Of a stretch of 46,506 nt of DNA, positions 8,811-17,913 are shown piece after piece. The position numbers and the translations under genes were made by a program. The DNA lies in contig JAFZCU010000154.1 of assembly GCA_017556145.1 (NCBI GenBank), forward strand, positions 1 to 46,506. Reading direction: 5' to 3'. Every line of letters begins with the position of its first letter. The stretch's first letter is position 1. The notes under the pieces were generated by a model. That model was not told where the DNA came from and made no database searches. It saw only the letters and a list, made by a program, of their open reading frames with translations. The stretch is from Prevotella sp. (GTDB lineage: Bacteria > Bacteroidota > Bacteroidia > Bacteroidales > Bacteroidaceae).

Positions 8811-10983
8811 CTTTGTTTTGGGCATCGAGCACCAGTTCTATTTCCTGATACGTCACTTCGGGCGGGCAGAGACTCTTAATCGCAGTCTTTGACTCACCCT
8901 TTCCGATGGTCTGAATCACCTTGAGGATGGCATCCTGATGTTCTGGGGGCACCAGTTCTGAGAGCGTGATTGCGCCCAAGGATACGAAACGGGCCAGATG
9001 CTCGAAGATGGTGGTAACGGAGCGACCTCGGCTTTGGGCGATTTCCTCGGGTGTCATACCCTGCTTGTAGAGCTGGAAGGTGATGTTCCACGTTTTCTCT
9101 TTCGGCTCCTTCTTGGGCTTCTCCTTCTTCCCCCGCTGTTTCCCGGTCTTCTTGATCTGATCCTCATCGATGGCATCCAATAGCGACAACTGCTTCTCGT
9201 GCAGGTAGATGGCGATAGAGAAGCCCTGATCGGCTATCTTCGCGAACAGGAATCGACGTGAAAGCACCGATTGGCGCACATCTGCCAATGCTTCTGTAAA
9301 ACGGCTCATGGCCTGTTTGTTATTGCTCTTGATCTGTGCGGCCAGGTTGATGGAATTGGCAAACACCTCTTGGATCGACGACTCGAACCACTCCGCGCTG
9401 CGCTTCACACGTTCCTGGAAATCTTCCGTGTGCAGCTGGTCCATCGTTGACTGGCGGATTTTCTGTAACCACTTTTCAGAAATCGCCATCGTCTGGGCAC
9501 TGAAGTTGGAAAGCACACGCTTATGGAGTTCTGTGATGTCGGTAAAGCTGTGATAGAAGAATTCCGTCATCAGGCGCAGCAGATGCTCTTCCTTATAGAA
9601 GATGTCGTGAAGGTCGAACAGTTCCAGCAAGAGGAAACGATAGTATTCCTCCTTCAGTTGTGGCAGTTGGGAGATGCTCCTCTGGGCTTCCTCCTCCTGA
9701 TGGCCGATATAGTCCTCAACCCGCTTGTCGGTGATGATGGCACGCGACTCGATAGGGGCTGAGAGCACCATTCCCTCGAGTGTCTTGCAGCGGCTCAGGG
9801 CCACATACACCTGACCCGGTGCAAACGAGAGGTTGGCATCGATGATGGCGCGTTCGAAAGTCAGGCCCTGGCTCTTGTGGATGGTGATGGCCCACGCCAG
9901 GCGTAAAGGCAACTGTCGGAACGTTCCTTGGATCTTCGTCTCAATCACACGGGTCTCAGGGTTCAGCTGATACTGCGCGTTTTCCCACTCCAGGGGCTCT
10001 ACCTCTATGCCCTCACTGTCGCCGGCGCACAGCACACAGACACGGCTTTCGCTTATTTCCACAACCTCGCCGATACGACCGTTATAATAGCGATGCTCTC
10101 CCGTAGGGTCGTTCTTCACGAACATCACTTGTGCGCCCTCTTTCAGGGTCAGCACTTCGCTCGTGGGATAGGCGTATTCTGGGAAATTGCCTTCTACCTG
10201 CGCTTTGAACGTATAGCTGTGCCCGGGGAGCTTCTTCAGTTCTTCGTCGTTGTAATTGTCGGCCAGAACGTTATGGGTGGTCAGACGGATGTAGCCCTCG
10301 CCCGTCTTAGGGATAAAAGCCGGATTGCACCGCTGGTTCAGAACGGCGATGTCGTTGACCGTCGGACGGGCCTCACGGATATGATTCAGCACATCGAGGA
10401 AAGCCTTGTCTTCCTGACGGAACACCTCATTCAAGAGGATGGTGACATATTCTATCTGCTGCAAGGCCTTCGAACCGAAGAAATAGGGGGTGTCGTAATA
10501 GGGTCTGAGCAGGGCTTCCTCACCGGGTGTCACCACGGGCGTCAGCTGCTGCAGGTCGCCGATCATCAGCAGTTGGACACCGCCGAAGGGTTTGTAGTGG
10601 TCGCGGTATCTTCGCAACACCGCGTCGATGGCATCGAGCAGGTCGCTGCGTACCATCGAGATCTCATCGATAATCAGCAGGTCGAGCGAGGCGATGATGC
10701 GCCGCTTCTCCTTGCCGAAATCATACTTGTTTCTGATTTTTGAATTCGGCACATAGGGCGTGAATGGCAGCTGGAAGAAGGAGTGGATGGTCATGCCGCC
10801 CGCATTGATGGCAGCCACACCCGTCGGGGCTACCACAATCGAGCGCTTCTTACTTCGTTCTACCACGGTTTTCAGGAAGGTGGTCTTTCCCGTGCCGGCC
10901 TTGCCGGTCAGGAAGATACTACGTCCCGTGTGTTCCACAAAATCCCACGCAATGCGCAGTTCTTCATTTGTCTTTGTTTCCAT
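8785..10983 (-). CDS. PIF1-like superfamily 1 DNA helicase with C-terminal helix-turn-helix
   Basis: 732 aa. Walker A is [11 protein letters not shown] (about residues 25-35), followed by [21 protein letters not shown] (motif Ia), [10 protein letters not shown] (motif II), [10 protein letters not shown] (motif III) and, toward the middle, [14 protein letters not shown]... [10 protein letters not shown] (motifs V and VI). This is the RecD/PIF1 layout of 5'-3' helicases. A helical middle, a lysine-rich linker ([20 protein letters not shown]) and an HTH-like C-terminus ([29 protein letters not shown]), as in RecQ-associated HTH domains, follow. The ATG lies inside the end of pgeF (20-base overlap), so the two genes are coupled. 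It converges on ruvB with overlapping ends. Confidence 0.92.
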   Translation of the reverse strand: METKTNEELRIAWDFVEHTGRSIFLTGKAGTGKTTFLKTVVERSKKRSIVVAPTGVAAINAGGMTIHSFFQLPFTPYVPNSKIRNKYDFGKEKRRIIASLDLLIIDEISMVRSDLLDAIDAVLRRYRDHYKPFGGVQLLMIGDLQQLTPVVTPGEEALLRPYYDTPYFFGSKALQQIEYVTILLNEVFRQEDKAFLDVLNHIREARPTVNDIAVLNQRCNPAFIPKTGEGYIRLTTHNVLADNYNDEELKKLPGHSYTFKAQVEGNFPEYAYPTSEVLTLKEGAQVMFVKNDPTGEHRYYNGRIGEVVEISESRVCVLCAGDSEGIEVEPLEWENAQYQLNPETRVIETKIQGTFRQLPLRLAWAITIHKSQGLTFERAIIDANLSFAPGQVYVALSRCKTLEGMVLSAPIESRAIITDKRVEDYIGHQEEEAQRSISQLPQLKEEYYRFLLLELFDLHDIFYKEEHLLRLMTEFFYHSFTDITELHKRVLSNFSAQTMAISEKWLQKIRQSTMDQLHTEDFQERVKRSAEWFESSIQEVFANSINLAAQIKSNNKQAMSRFTEALADVRQSVLSRRFLFAKIADQGFSIAIYLHEKQLSLLDAIDEDQIKKTGKQRGKKEKPKKEPKEKTWNITFQLYKQGMTPEEIAQSRGRSVTTIFEHLARFVSLGAITLSELVPPEHQDAILKVIQTIGKGESKTAIKSLCPPEVTYQEIELVLDAQNKVNQRDWAP

Positions 10984-11791
10984 AGTTTTCTGAATTTAAA
11001 ATTAACAAAATATCTGTCAGCATAATGCCTGTAAAGATCCTACCGGATTGGATGCCCAGTCGTCGGGCGGAGAACCAGGTCTCGGGTTGTCTGAAGGTGC
11101 AGTCTGGGCTCACGGCGATGTGATGGGCCGGCACGCCCGATGCCTCGAGTTGTAGCCGATTGCACAGGGGCAGGTCGATGTGCCATTTTGCATCGCGACG
11201 ACTGATCATCGCCATCTCAAACCCCGCCTCCACAAAAGCCTCATAGACCTCATCGCCCACCTCAAAGCTGTCGAGGCTGATGCCTGGGCCTATCTGGGCC
11301 ATCATGTTCTGCGGACGGCTGCCATACGTTTGGGCCATTTGGTCGACAGCCACCGCCACGATGCGTTGCACCGTCCCCCGCCAACCTGCATGAACGGCAC
11401 AAACGGCCTGATGCTCCGGGTCGTAGAGCAGCACAGGGATACAGTCGGCTGTAGAGACCCCGATGCAGACACGGTCTACATTGGTCATCAGGGCATCTAC
11501 GCCCTCCAGCCGTTGCTGCTGTTCGTTGGCAGGAAGATCCAGAAAGGCCTTGTCAATAGCCACCACCTCCGTCAGATGAACCTGATGCGGCATCACCAGC
11601 CGATCGTCGCTGATACCCAGCAGGCGGCACAGCGCCTCACGGTTCTGTGCGATGGCTTGGGGCTCATCGCCACAATAACGGTTGATATTAAACGCACCAT
11701 AATTCCCCTTACTATGTCCCCCTCGACGGGTGGAGCTAAAGGCAGCGATGCCTTCGCCAAAATCATAGTATCGGAGTTCTGGATGTATCAT
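10964..11791 (-). CDS. pgeF: PgeF/YfiH-family purine nucleoside phosphorylase / polyphenol oxidase
   Basis: 275 aa from the ATG at 11791. Typical motifs are STRRGGHSKGNYGAFNIN, HQVHLTEV, ADCIPVLLYDPE, AVHAGWRGTVQRIV (the H-x-G-W-R-G metal site) and QIGPGISLDSFEVG. The active-site His and Cys residues (H of HQVH, C of ADC, H of HAGW) are all present. The family acts on purine nucleosides, and YfiH has also been linked to cell-wall precursor editing. The preceding 13 codons of the open frame overlap the -7 box (11809-11817), which favours the 11791 start. The C-terminus overlaps the helicase start by 20 bases. Confidence 0.93.
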   Translation of the reverse strand: MIHPELRYYDFGEGIAAFSSTRRGGHSKGNYGAFNINRYCGDEPQAIAQNREALCRLLGISDDRLVMPHQVHLTEVVAIDKAFLDLPANEQQQRLEGVDALMTNVDRVCIGVSTADCIPVLLYDPEHQAVCAVHAGWRGTVQRIVAVAVDQMAQTYGSRPQNMMAQIGPGISLDSFEVGDEVYEAFVEAGFEMAMISRRDAKWHIDLPLCNRLQLEASGVPAHHIAVSPDCTFRQPETWFSARRLGIQSGRIFTGIMLTDILLILNSENYGNKDK

Positions 11792-11808
11792 TTCTGTATG
11801 TTTTGCCT

Positions 11809-11817
11809 GCAAAGATA
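11809..11817 (-). promoter_or_regulatory. -7 box of the pgeF-helicase operon
   Basis: Minus-strand TATCTTTGC, 18 bases before the pgeF ATG. Confidence 0.55.
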
Positions 11818-11859
11818 CGAAAAAATCCAATAAATCATCATGAAAAACAAAAAAATTCG

Positions 11860-11867
11860 TATCTTTG
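11860..11867 (+). promoter_or_regulatory. -7 box of the DUF3237 gene
   Basis: TATCTTTG lies 53 bases before the ATG at 11921. It falls inside a longer open frame from 11840, so that frame's N-terminus is unlikely to be translated. Confidence 0.55.
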
Positions 11868-11920
11868 TCGGCAAATTAGGGAAAAATCAACAAACGTTCA
11901 ACTTACAACCAATAAAAAAG

Positions 11921-12436
11921 ATGATGAAAAAACTATTATTCTCTGCGCTTCTTGCAGTTCTCACATTGCAGGTCAATGCACAAACCGATCAGGCCCCTGC
12001 CGGCCCACAACTTGAGTTCGCCCTCCAGCTGAAAGTCACGCTCGGACAGGCTTTCTCCATCGAAAACACCCAGCATGGCCGTCGCACGGTGATTCCCATT
12101 ACGGGCGGCACCTTCGAGGGCCCGGGCATCAAGGGCACGATTGTCAATGGCGGTGCTGACTATCAGCTGGCCAATGCCCAGGGACGTACGGAGGTCGAGG
12201 CCATCTACTGCATCAAGACCGATGACGGCGTCTATATCCACGTCCGCAATCGCGGTATCATCGCAAATTCAAATGACGCCAACGGCCGACCTTCTTTCTA
12301 TTTCAGGTGTGCCCCTCAGTTTGAGGCCCCGGCTGATAGCAAGTACGGTTGGATGAACAATTCCCTTTTCCTCTGTTCGCCGTCATTCTCCCAAGGCTTC
12401 CAGGGCATCGTCCTGAATGTCTGGAAAGTGCTTTAA
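11921..12436 (+). CDS. Secreted DUF3237 (UPF0311) family protein
   Basis: 171 aa. A signal peptide (MMKKLLFSALLAVLTLQVNAQ) is followed by a compact beta-barrel typical of DUF3237: PQLEFALQLKVTLGQAFSIE, then TFEGPGIKGTIVNGGADYQ, YCIKTDDGVYIHVRNRG and FRCAPQFEAP. The molecular function of the family is not established; the conserved FEGPGIKG and NGGADYQ turns are the hallmark. The start is at the ATG pair 11921/11924, because the -7 promoter box lies at 11860. The gene ends two bases before the convergent dusB stop, leaving no room for a separate terminator. Confidence 0.88.
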   Translation: MMKKLLFSALLAVLTLQVNAQTDQAPAGPQLEFALQLKVTLGQAFSIENTQHGRRTVIPITGGTFEGPGIKGTIVNGGADYQLANAQGRTEVEAIYCIKTDDGVYIHVRNRGIIANSNDANGRPSFYFRCAPQFEAPADSKYGWMNNSLFLCSPSFSQGFQGIVLNVWKVL

Positions 12437-12438
12437 CG

Positions 12439-13425
12439 TCAGTCTCTTTCAGAAAGAAGTGTACGGATTTGTTCGAGGATGGCGAGCAAGTCATCCATCG
12501 TCTCGGCGCGGAGCATGGCGATGCGTGTCTGACGGAAGTTAGGAATGCCTTTGAACAGAGGGGTGGCAGCGAGGTGACGGCGGGTATGGAGGATGCCGCG
12601 CTTCTCGTCAATCCGCTCCACATTGATGCGCAGCTGTTCGATGAGGATATCCAGCTTTTGATCGAAGGTAAGTGGTTTTTCGCCCGTTTCATCGAGGAAA
12701 TCGCGCACCTCTTTGAAAATCCAGGGACGTCCGAAGGTGGCGCGGCCTATCATGATGGCATCCACACCGTAGGTATCGAAGGCCTGCCGGGCTTCCTCTG
12801 CCGAGGTGATGTCGCCATTGCCGATGATGGGGATATGGATGCGGGGGTTGCGCTTGACCTCGCCAATGAGTGTCCAGTCGGCCTGGCCTGTGTACATCTG
12901 ACTGCGCGTGCGGCCATGAATCGTGAGGGCCTGGATACCACAGTCCTGCAGTTGCTCGGCCAGTTCGGTGATAATGAGTTGTTCGTGGTTCCAGCCTAAG
13001 CGGGTCTTGACCGTAACGGGCAGTTTGACGGCATCCACCACCTTGCGGGTAATCTCAAGCATCTTGGGAATGTTTTGCAGCATACCGGCTCCGGCTCCCT
13101 TGCCTGCCACCTTCTTGACAGGACAGCCGAAGTTCAGGTCGATGAGGTCGGGCCCTGCCTGCTCCACGATCTTGGCCGCCTCGACCATCGCGTCGACATC
13201 GCGGCCGTAGATCTGGATGCCTACGGGGCGCTCCTCGTCGCTGATGGTGAGCTTCTGCAGCGTCGACTTCACATCGCGTATCAGGGCCTCGGCACTGACG
13301 AACTCCGTATAGACCATCGAGGCGCCGAACCGCTTGCAGAGCAGTCGGAAGCCAATGTCGGTCACATCCTCCATCGGTGCGAGGAAAACGGGACGGGGAC
13401 CAAACTCTATGTTACCTATCTTCAT
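12439..13425 (-). CDS. dusB: tRNA-dihydrouridine synthase (DusB type)
   Basis: 328 aa from the ATG at 13425 (MKIGNIEFGPRP). TIM-barrel flavoenzyme features are FLAPMEDVTDIGFR, DLNFGCPVKKVAGKGAGAGML with the catalytic Cys, PVTVKTRLGW, LTIHGRTRSQMYTG and PIIGNGDI, with a helical C-terminal tRNA-binding domain. It reduces uridine in the tRNA D-loop with FMN and NADPH. The DusB-type label rests on the MEDVTD and CPVKK context and is not certain against other Dus subfamilies. The upstream 49 codons of the open frame cover the promoter and a heptamer array and are not coding. Confidence 0.93.
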   Translation of the reverse strand: MKIGNIEFGPRPVFLAPMEDVTDIGFRLLCKRFGASMVYTEFVSAEALIRDVKSTLQKLTISDEERPVGIQIYGRDVDAMVEAAKIVEQAGPDLIDLNFGCPVKKVAGKGAGAGMLQNIPKMLEITRKVVDAVKLPVTVKTRLGWNHEQLIITELAEQLQDCGIQALTIHGRTRSQMYTGQADWTLIGEVKRNPRIHIPIIGNGDITSAEEARQAFDTYGVDAIMIGRATFGRPWIFKEVRDFLDETGEKPLTFDQKLDILIEQLRINVERIDEKRGILHTRRHLAATPLFKGIPNFRQTRIAMLRAETMDDLLAILEQIRTLLSERD

Positions 13426-13447
13426 GCGCAGATGCTCATTTTGTGGC

Positions 13448-13456
13448 GCAAAGGTA
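13448..13456 (-). promoter_or_regulatory. -7 box of dusB
   Basis: Minus-strand TACCTTTGC, 23 bases before the ATG. The heptamer array lies where the -33 box would be. Confidence 0.6.
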
Positions 13457-13465
13457 ATAAAAAAA

Positions 13466-13493
13466 GGTAAAAGGTAAAAGTGAAAAGTGAAAA
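13466..13493. repeat. Heptamer array upstream of dusB
   Basis: Four 7-mers: GGTAAAA, GGTAAAA, GTGAAAA, GTGAAAA. The array spans the position of the -33 region of the dusB promoter, so unit gain or loss could change promoter spacing. Confidence 0.75.
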
Positions 13494-13550
13494 ATTTGCT
13501 GCCGCCGAAAAAAAATGTGGCTCTTATGATAGTATGTTTAAAAAAGTTCG

Positions 13551-13559
13551 TAACTTTGC
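13551..13559 (+). promoter_or_regulatory. -7 box of the DUF3332 gene
   Basis: TAACTTTGC lies 36 bases before the ATG at 13596. Confidence 0.55.
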
Positions 13560-13595
13560 AGCCAACAACCAACCGTTTTTTTAAACCAAAAGATT

Positions 13596-14159
13596 ATGAA
13601 AAAGTTGAATTTGAAAGTAGCAGTTATTCTGCTCGCCGGTAGCTGTCTTTTCAGCTCCTGCATCGGATCGTTCAGTTTGTTTAACAAGTATGCCGCCTGG
13701 CAGCGCGACATGACCAACAACAAGTTTGTCAATGCCATCGTGGGCTTCTTCCTCATGCCTATCGTGGGTTCTATCACCATAACCGTCGACTGGCTGGTGC
13801 TCAACACCATCGAGTTCTGGAGCGGCGATAATCCCGTGGCTTCGAATGTCGGCAAGACACAGAAGGTGACAGGTCAGGACGGCCGTATCTATGCCGTGAA
13901 GACCCTGAAGAACGGCTATGAGGTGACTGCACCTGATGGCAATGTGACACTCTTCACCTACAACAAGGCAGAGAACAGCTGGTCGATGAGCCAGAATGGT
14001 CAGACACGCGAGATCTTCCGCTTCACCGAGGATGGCAAGAGCATCCGCATGGACGTGAATGGTCAGGAGCGTGAGTTCGCCCTCAACGAGCAGGGTGTGA
14101 TGGATGCCGAGCAGATTGCCATGGGCTTCCATCAGGCTAACGATGTGGCTCAGCGTTAA
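13596..14159 (+). CDS. DUF3332-family lipoprotein
   Basis: 187 aa. The lipoprotein signal MKKLNLKVAVILLAGSCLFS is followed by lipobox FSSC at about residue 22. A hydrophobic segment around 45-70 (FVNAIVGFFLMPIVGSITITVDWLVLNTIEFW) and a soluble C-terminal domain of short beta strands (VTGQDGRIYAVKTLKNGYEVTAPDG) follow. The NAIVGFFLMPIVG...VDWLVLNTIEFWSG stretch is typical of DUF3332. Its function is unknown; it is probably anchored in an outer or inner membrane leaflet. A strong terminator for this gene lies at 14199-14224, inside the 3' end of the convergent esterase gene. Confidence 0.88.
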   Translation: MKKLNLKVAVILLAGSCLFSSCIGSFSLFNKYAAWQRDMTNNKFVNAIVGFFLMPIVGSITITVDWLVLNTIEFWSGDNPVASNVGKTQKVTGQDGRIYAVKTLKNGYEVTAPDGNVTLFTYNKAENSWSMSQNGQTREIFRFTEDGKSIRMDVNGQEREFALNEQGVMDAEQIAMGFHQANDVAQR

Positions 14160-14168
14160 GCGGAACCA

Positions 14169-15299
14169 TCAGAACCAATGCATCAGTGCACGGAGATAGG
14201 CTGCCAACTCGGCAGCCATTTTTTCGTGCTGCCAGATACTGGGGTGATAGTCGTTGCCATAGCTGAGGTCGCCGTTCTGAGGGGTGAAGTTGAAGCGGTA
14301 GACCTCCTTGTCGCCAGCCTTGTTGGCCTCTGCCTTTACCTCGTCGAGCAGCTGCTTGGCAATCTCCAGTTCCTTGCCGTTGAGCATCGAACCACAGAGG
14401 AACACAATCTTTGCCTTGGGATTATGTTGACGAATCATCTTCAGCAACCGCTGATAGCCCTGCTTGAGCAGCGTAACATCGTAGGGCTGTGTGGAAAGGT
14501 CGTTGGTGCCCAGATTAATGCAGACCACATCGGGCTGGTAACGGCTGAAGTCCCATTTCTCACGCAGGAATGAGGCTTCTTCGCGTAGTTTCAGGTCGTA
14601 GGCATAACCTATATATTCATATTGTACGGGCATGCACGAGCGCGGGGAGCCCGTCTTGGCCTCGCCATAGTTGCGATAGGCGCCGATACCGCTACGGGCC
14701 ACCACCCAGTGCTGTGCCTCGAGGCTGCGGGCAGTGATCGAGGCATAGCTATAATAGTGGTTCTCTGTGGCATAGTCAAAGTGTTCGTTACGATCCGTGC
14801 CCTCGTTGCCATAGCCGCAGGTAATGGAATTGCCAATGAATTCTATCTTCCTTGACGGCAGGGCGGGAGCCTCGACCAATGACTTGCCTTTATCCAGCAC
14901 GAAGCCCCAGAACTCCGGGTAGAGCTCATAGCCCTCGATGATATACATCAGACGGACGAGGTGCCGCCCTTCGGGGAGGGCCGTGGCCAGCGTCACGACA
15001 GAGTCTCTTTTGTCCATGAATGACACCTTGAACGGTTCTGCCTGATCTATCTGTGCCATATAGTAGCCACTGCCGGGCTTGGCAATCATTTTCAGCGAGG
15101 TGCCCTCGAAGGCTGCTATAATCTGCGTGCCGGGATAGTTGAATGCCGGGCGTGCAGGATTGGTAAAGCTGATGCGGCCTGTATATTGGATATGTTTGTC
15201 GGCAGCACTGACGATGGTGCCCTTGATGGGCAGGGTCTGATGGGCAGCTGCCAACTGGCATACTAGTGTAAAGGCGACGAGGAAAAGGGACTTTTTCAT
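14169..15299 (-). CDS. SGNH/GDSL esterase, carbohydrate esterase family 2 type
   Basis: 376 aa. A signal peptide (MKKSLFLVAFTLVCQLAAAH) precedes an N-terminal jelly-roll (about residues 25-140, RISFTNPARPAFNYPGTQIIAAFEGTSL) and an SGNH hydrolase domain. Block I is IEFIGNSITCGYGNEG with the nucleophile Ser, the conserved Gly lies in the RSGIGAYRNYG stretch, block III is INLGTNDLS and block V is DYHPS with the His. This two-domain layout matches CE2 deacetylases that remove acetyl groups from xylan or glucomannan. Block I reads GNS rather than the common GDS. It is the last gene of the susC operon, 26 bases after the metalloprotease. Surface or periplasmic deacetylation of imported glycans is inferred. 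Confidence 0.87.
   Translation of the reverse strand: MKKSLFLVAFTLVCQLAAAHQTLPIKGTIVSAADKHIQYTGRISFTNPARPAFNYPGTQIIAAFEGTSLKMIAKPGSGYYMAQIDQAEPFKVSFMDKRDSVVTLATALPEGRHLVRLMYIIEGYELYPEFWGFVLDKGKSLVEAPALPSRKIEFIGNSITCGYGNEGTDRNEHFDYATENHYYSYASITARSLEAQHWVVARSGIGAYRNYGEAKTGSPRSCMPVQYEYIGYAYDLKLREEASFLREKWDFSRYQPDVVCINLGTNDLSTQPYDVTLLKQGYQRLLKMIRQHNPKAKIVFLCGSMLNGKELEIAKQLLDEVKAEANKAGDKEVYRFNFTPQNGDLSYGNDYHPSIWQHEKMAAELAAYLRALMHWF
14199..14224 (+). terminator. Intrinsic terminator of the DUF3332 gene, embedded in a convergent coding region
   Basis: Stem GGCTGCC / GGCAGCC with a five-base loop is followed by ATTTTTT on the plus strand. It lies 40 bases past the DUF3332 stop and inside the final codons of the esterase gene on the other strand. 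Confidence 0.8.
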
Positions 15300-15302
15300 A
15301 TC

Positions 15303-15337
15303 GTTTAGAGTTTACTGTTTATAGTTTAGAGTTTGCC
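15303..15337. repeat. Heptamer array (GTTTNNN family) across a stop codon
   Basis: Five 7-mers beginning GTTT: GTTTAGA, GTTTACT, GTTTATA, GTTTAGA, GTTTGCC. The stop codon of the minus-strand metalloprotease (15326-15328) is part of the array. It belongs to the same sequence family as the S23 cassette ends at 29083 and 30679. Confidence 0.75.
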
Positions 15338-17905
15338 GGATTCATATTTCTCACGGATCTTCTTGATGCGCAGCAGCAGGTTCTTGTAATGCAGGCCGTT
15401 GATGCCGTCAGCCTGCTGGTTCTTCAGGTAGTTCTCCACCTTATCCAAGTGCTGCTCGAGATAGAGGATGGCATCGGAACGCTGTGCGGTTGTCTGGCTG
15501 GTTGTGGCAGTCGTAGTTGGAACAGTACTGCTTGTGGATGCGGGCGTGGGATTCAGCGCCGTGCCGATGAAGTCCACATAGCTGCGCTGCTGTTGGCGGC
15601 GGAAGTTGTTCTGCTGTTCATCCTTGTCGTTAAGCGGTTTCCACACCATGGCAAACACATCGTCGAGGAATTCACCAACGGGATAGGCCTTGGGCGACCG
15701 TAGACTGGTATTGTGCAGGTTCATGATGGCATTGGGAGAGATAAGCATTGCAATGACGGTCTGCTGACGTGAGCGGATTTCCTCCATATAGTCTGTTCCC
15801 AGTTTGTTGATGATGCTCTGTGGATAGAGCCACATCGGTGCCTCCATGACGTTGCGATCCATCCATTGCAGGGCCTCCTTCTGTAATTCCTTCGGCATGA
15901 TCTCATAGGGCTGCTGGCCTGGCGCGTTGTTGGTGTATTTACCATAGATGTAACGCTGCACATGGTTCACGTAACGCTGATACTGTTGACGGCAGGCGTT
16001 ATAGATGGTGGTCAGGTCTTCGTACTGGCCATCGGGCTGCGCCGTCCATTTCTCAATGTTCTGCATGACACGCTTCAGGTTCTTCAAGCCGTATTCGTTG
16101 GCCTTCATCTGGTTGTCGCCAAGGTCTTCTGTCTGACTGCGCGGATCGGTGCCTCTGCCTTCGTCACCGCTCCACCACAGACGACGGTTGCCTTCCAGCA
16201 CCTTGGTTACCTCTGCCCGCAGGGCCTTTTTCTCCTTGGCAGGATCCTTGAACTCCGGACGGTACTGGTAGCCCCACTTGATGGCCCACTTGTCGTAGTC
16301 GTTGATGCGTGGGAAGAGGCCCTTTTCGCTGATCTTGTCCTCAGGCTGTGCCACATAGTTGAAACGGGCATAGTCCATGATGCTCGAAGTGTGGCCGTTT
16401 TTCTCCACCCAGGCCTTGTCGCGCAGCTTCTCTACGGGAGTGGCCTGCGAGGCAATCATGTTGTGGCGCAGACCGAGCGAGTGACCCACTTCGTGACTGG
16501 AGACGAAACGGATCAGCTGTCCCATCAGCTCATCGGGGAAGTCCATCGTCTGGGCTTTCTTGTCGAGGGGGCCGCACTGGGTCATATACCACTTCTTCAC
16601 CAGGTTCATCACATTGTGATACCAGCAGATATGCGCCTCGATAATCTCACCGCTGCGGGGGTCGACGATACGCGGACCGTAGGCATTCTCCGTCTCGGAA
16701 GGCAAGTAGCGGATCATGGAGAAACGGGCATCATCGACCGACATCGTGGTGTCGTTTTCAGGGAATTCCTTGGCGACGATGGCATTCTTGAAACCGGCGG
16801 CCTCGAAGGCCACGTTCCAGTCGTCGATACCGGCCTTGAGGTATTTCACCCATTTCTTCGGGGTGGCTGGATCGATATAATACACAATCTGCTTCTTCGG
16901 CTCCACGAGCTTACCGGCTTTGTAGGCTTGCGGATCCTTCGGCTCCAGGCGATAACGCGAGATGATGGCTTCATGGTCGGTGGTCTGCTGATTGTCGCTG
17001 AACTCGGTAATCTGGTTGTTGAAATAGCCCACGCGGTTATCAAAATAGCGGGGTTGCATGGGTTTCTCCGGCAACAAGACAATTGAGGTGTTCAGTGCCA
17101 ATGTGACCGAACCCGAATTGGAGGCTGGTGTCCTGGCGCTGCTGTTCATGCCGTAAGTGCGCAGCGTCTGAATCTCCACGTTGATGGGGAAGGTCTTGAT
17201 GCTGTCGACGAAGGTACGGTCTGCCTGAACGGCGGTGACACCCACCGATGTACGGTCAGAAGCCGTGAAGCTCGTCACTTTATTGTCGGACAACAGCCAT
17301 TTCGTGATATTAATCAACTGGTCCTTGGTTTTCGGATTTCTGCCGATGACATCGAATTTCACGATAATGGGGTCTGCTGTCGACTGGCGCAGGGAGATGG
17401 CGATGCGGTCGTTAGGATTAGCCAGATGCGACTGAACGTATTCGCGCATAAAAATGGCCTTGGGGCCGTATTGCTCCAGATAGATGGCGGAACGGTTCAC
17501 TTCCTCGCCACTGAACATCTTGAAGCCTTGCGGTGTGCTGGTGAAGCGGGTGACGGCGAGCATCATGCGCCCCAACAGTGAGTCGGGCACTTCGAGATAC
17601 CAGTCATCCTTGATATGGCGTACGGTAAAGAGGCCATACCTCACGGTTCCGCCTTCTTTCACTATCTTATGATAGGGGTCGGAGTGGTCAGTGACGGTGG
17701 TGTCCTCACAACACGAGTCCTTCTTCGGGACGACAGCCGTGGAGTCGCAATGGGTATGCTTGGTCTGTGTGGTGTCACACGGTGCCGGCTTGGTCTGCGT
17801 GGTGTCGGCGGGGTTGTTTACTGCAAAAGTCGCCTGTTGTCCCATCAGGAATAGCATAGCGACTATGATTCTTTTAATAGTTTTGTTGGTAGTCTTTGTT
17901 TTCAT
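15326..17905 (-). CDS. Secreted zinc-dependent metalloprotease (DUF5117/DUF4953 type)
   Basis: 859 aa with signal peptide MKTKTTNKTIKRIIVAMLFL. A Thr/Cys-rich spacer (about residues 35-75, PADTTQTKPAPCDTTQTKH) is followed by the DUF5118/DUF5117-like region (YGLFTVRHIKDDWYLEVPDSLLGRMMLAVTRFTSTPQGFKMFSGEEVNRS). The catalytic domain has an extended zinc motif SSHEVGHSLGLRHN (HExxHxxGxxH) and a Met-turn-like SIMDYARFNY, as in metzincins. It probably acts in the periplasm or at the cell surface. Its place 8 bases after a secreted-protein gene in the susCD operon suggests it degrades proteins or peptides for that uptake system. The substrate is unknown. Confidence 0.9.
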   Translation of the reverse strand: MKTKTTNKTIKRIIVAMLFLMGQQATFAVNNPADTTQTKPAPCDTTQTKHTHCDSTAVVPKKDSCCEDTTVTDHSDPYHKIVKEGGTVRYGLFTVRHIKDDWYLEVPDSLLGRMMLAVTRFTSTPQGFKMFSGEEVNRSAIYLEQYGPKAIFMREYVQSHLANPNDRIAISLRQSTADPIIVKFDVIGRNPKTKDQLINITKWLLSDNKVTSFTASDRTSVGVTAVQADRTFVDSIKTFPINVEIQTLRTYGMNSSARTPASNSGSVTLALNTSIVLLPEKPMQPRYFDNRVGYFNNQITEFSDNQQTTDHEAIISRYRLEPKDPQAYKAGKLVEPKKQIVYYIDPATPKKWVKYLKAGIDDWNVAFEAAGFKNAIVAKEFPENDTTMSVDDARFSMIRYLPSETENAYGPRIVDPRSGEIIEAHICWYHNVMNLVKKWYMTQCGPLDKKAQTMDFPDELMGQLIRFVSSHEVGHSLGLRHNMIASQATPVEKLRDKAWVEKNGHTSSIMDYARFNYVAQPEDKISEKGLFPRINDYDKWAIKWGYQYRPEFKDPAKEKKALRAEVTKVLEGNRRLWWSGDEGRGTDPRSQTEDLGDNQMKANEYGLKNLKRVMQNIEKWTAQPDGQYEDLTTIYNACRQQYQRYVNHVQRYIYGKYTNNAPGQQPYEIMPKELQKEALQWMDRNVMEAPMWLYPQSIINKLGTDYMEEIRSRQQTVIAMLISPNAIMNLHNTSLRSPKAYPVGEFLDDVFAMVWKPLNDKDEQQNNFRRQQQRSYVDFIGTALNPTPASTSSTVPTTTATTSQTTAQRSDAILYLEQHLDKVENYLKNQQADGINGLHYKNLLLRIKKIREKYESGKL

Positions 17906-17913
17906 ATTTGGTT

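Noticed and set aside
13426-13572. 49-codon N-terminal extension of dusB
   Set aside because: Covers the -7 box and a heptamer array; the conserved Dus N-terminus starts at 13425.
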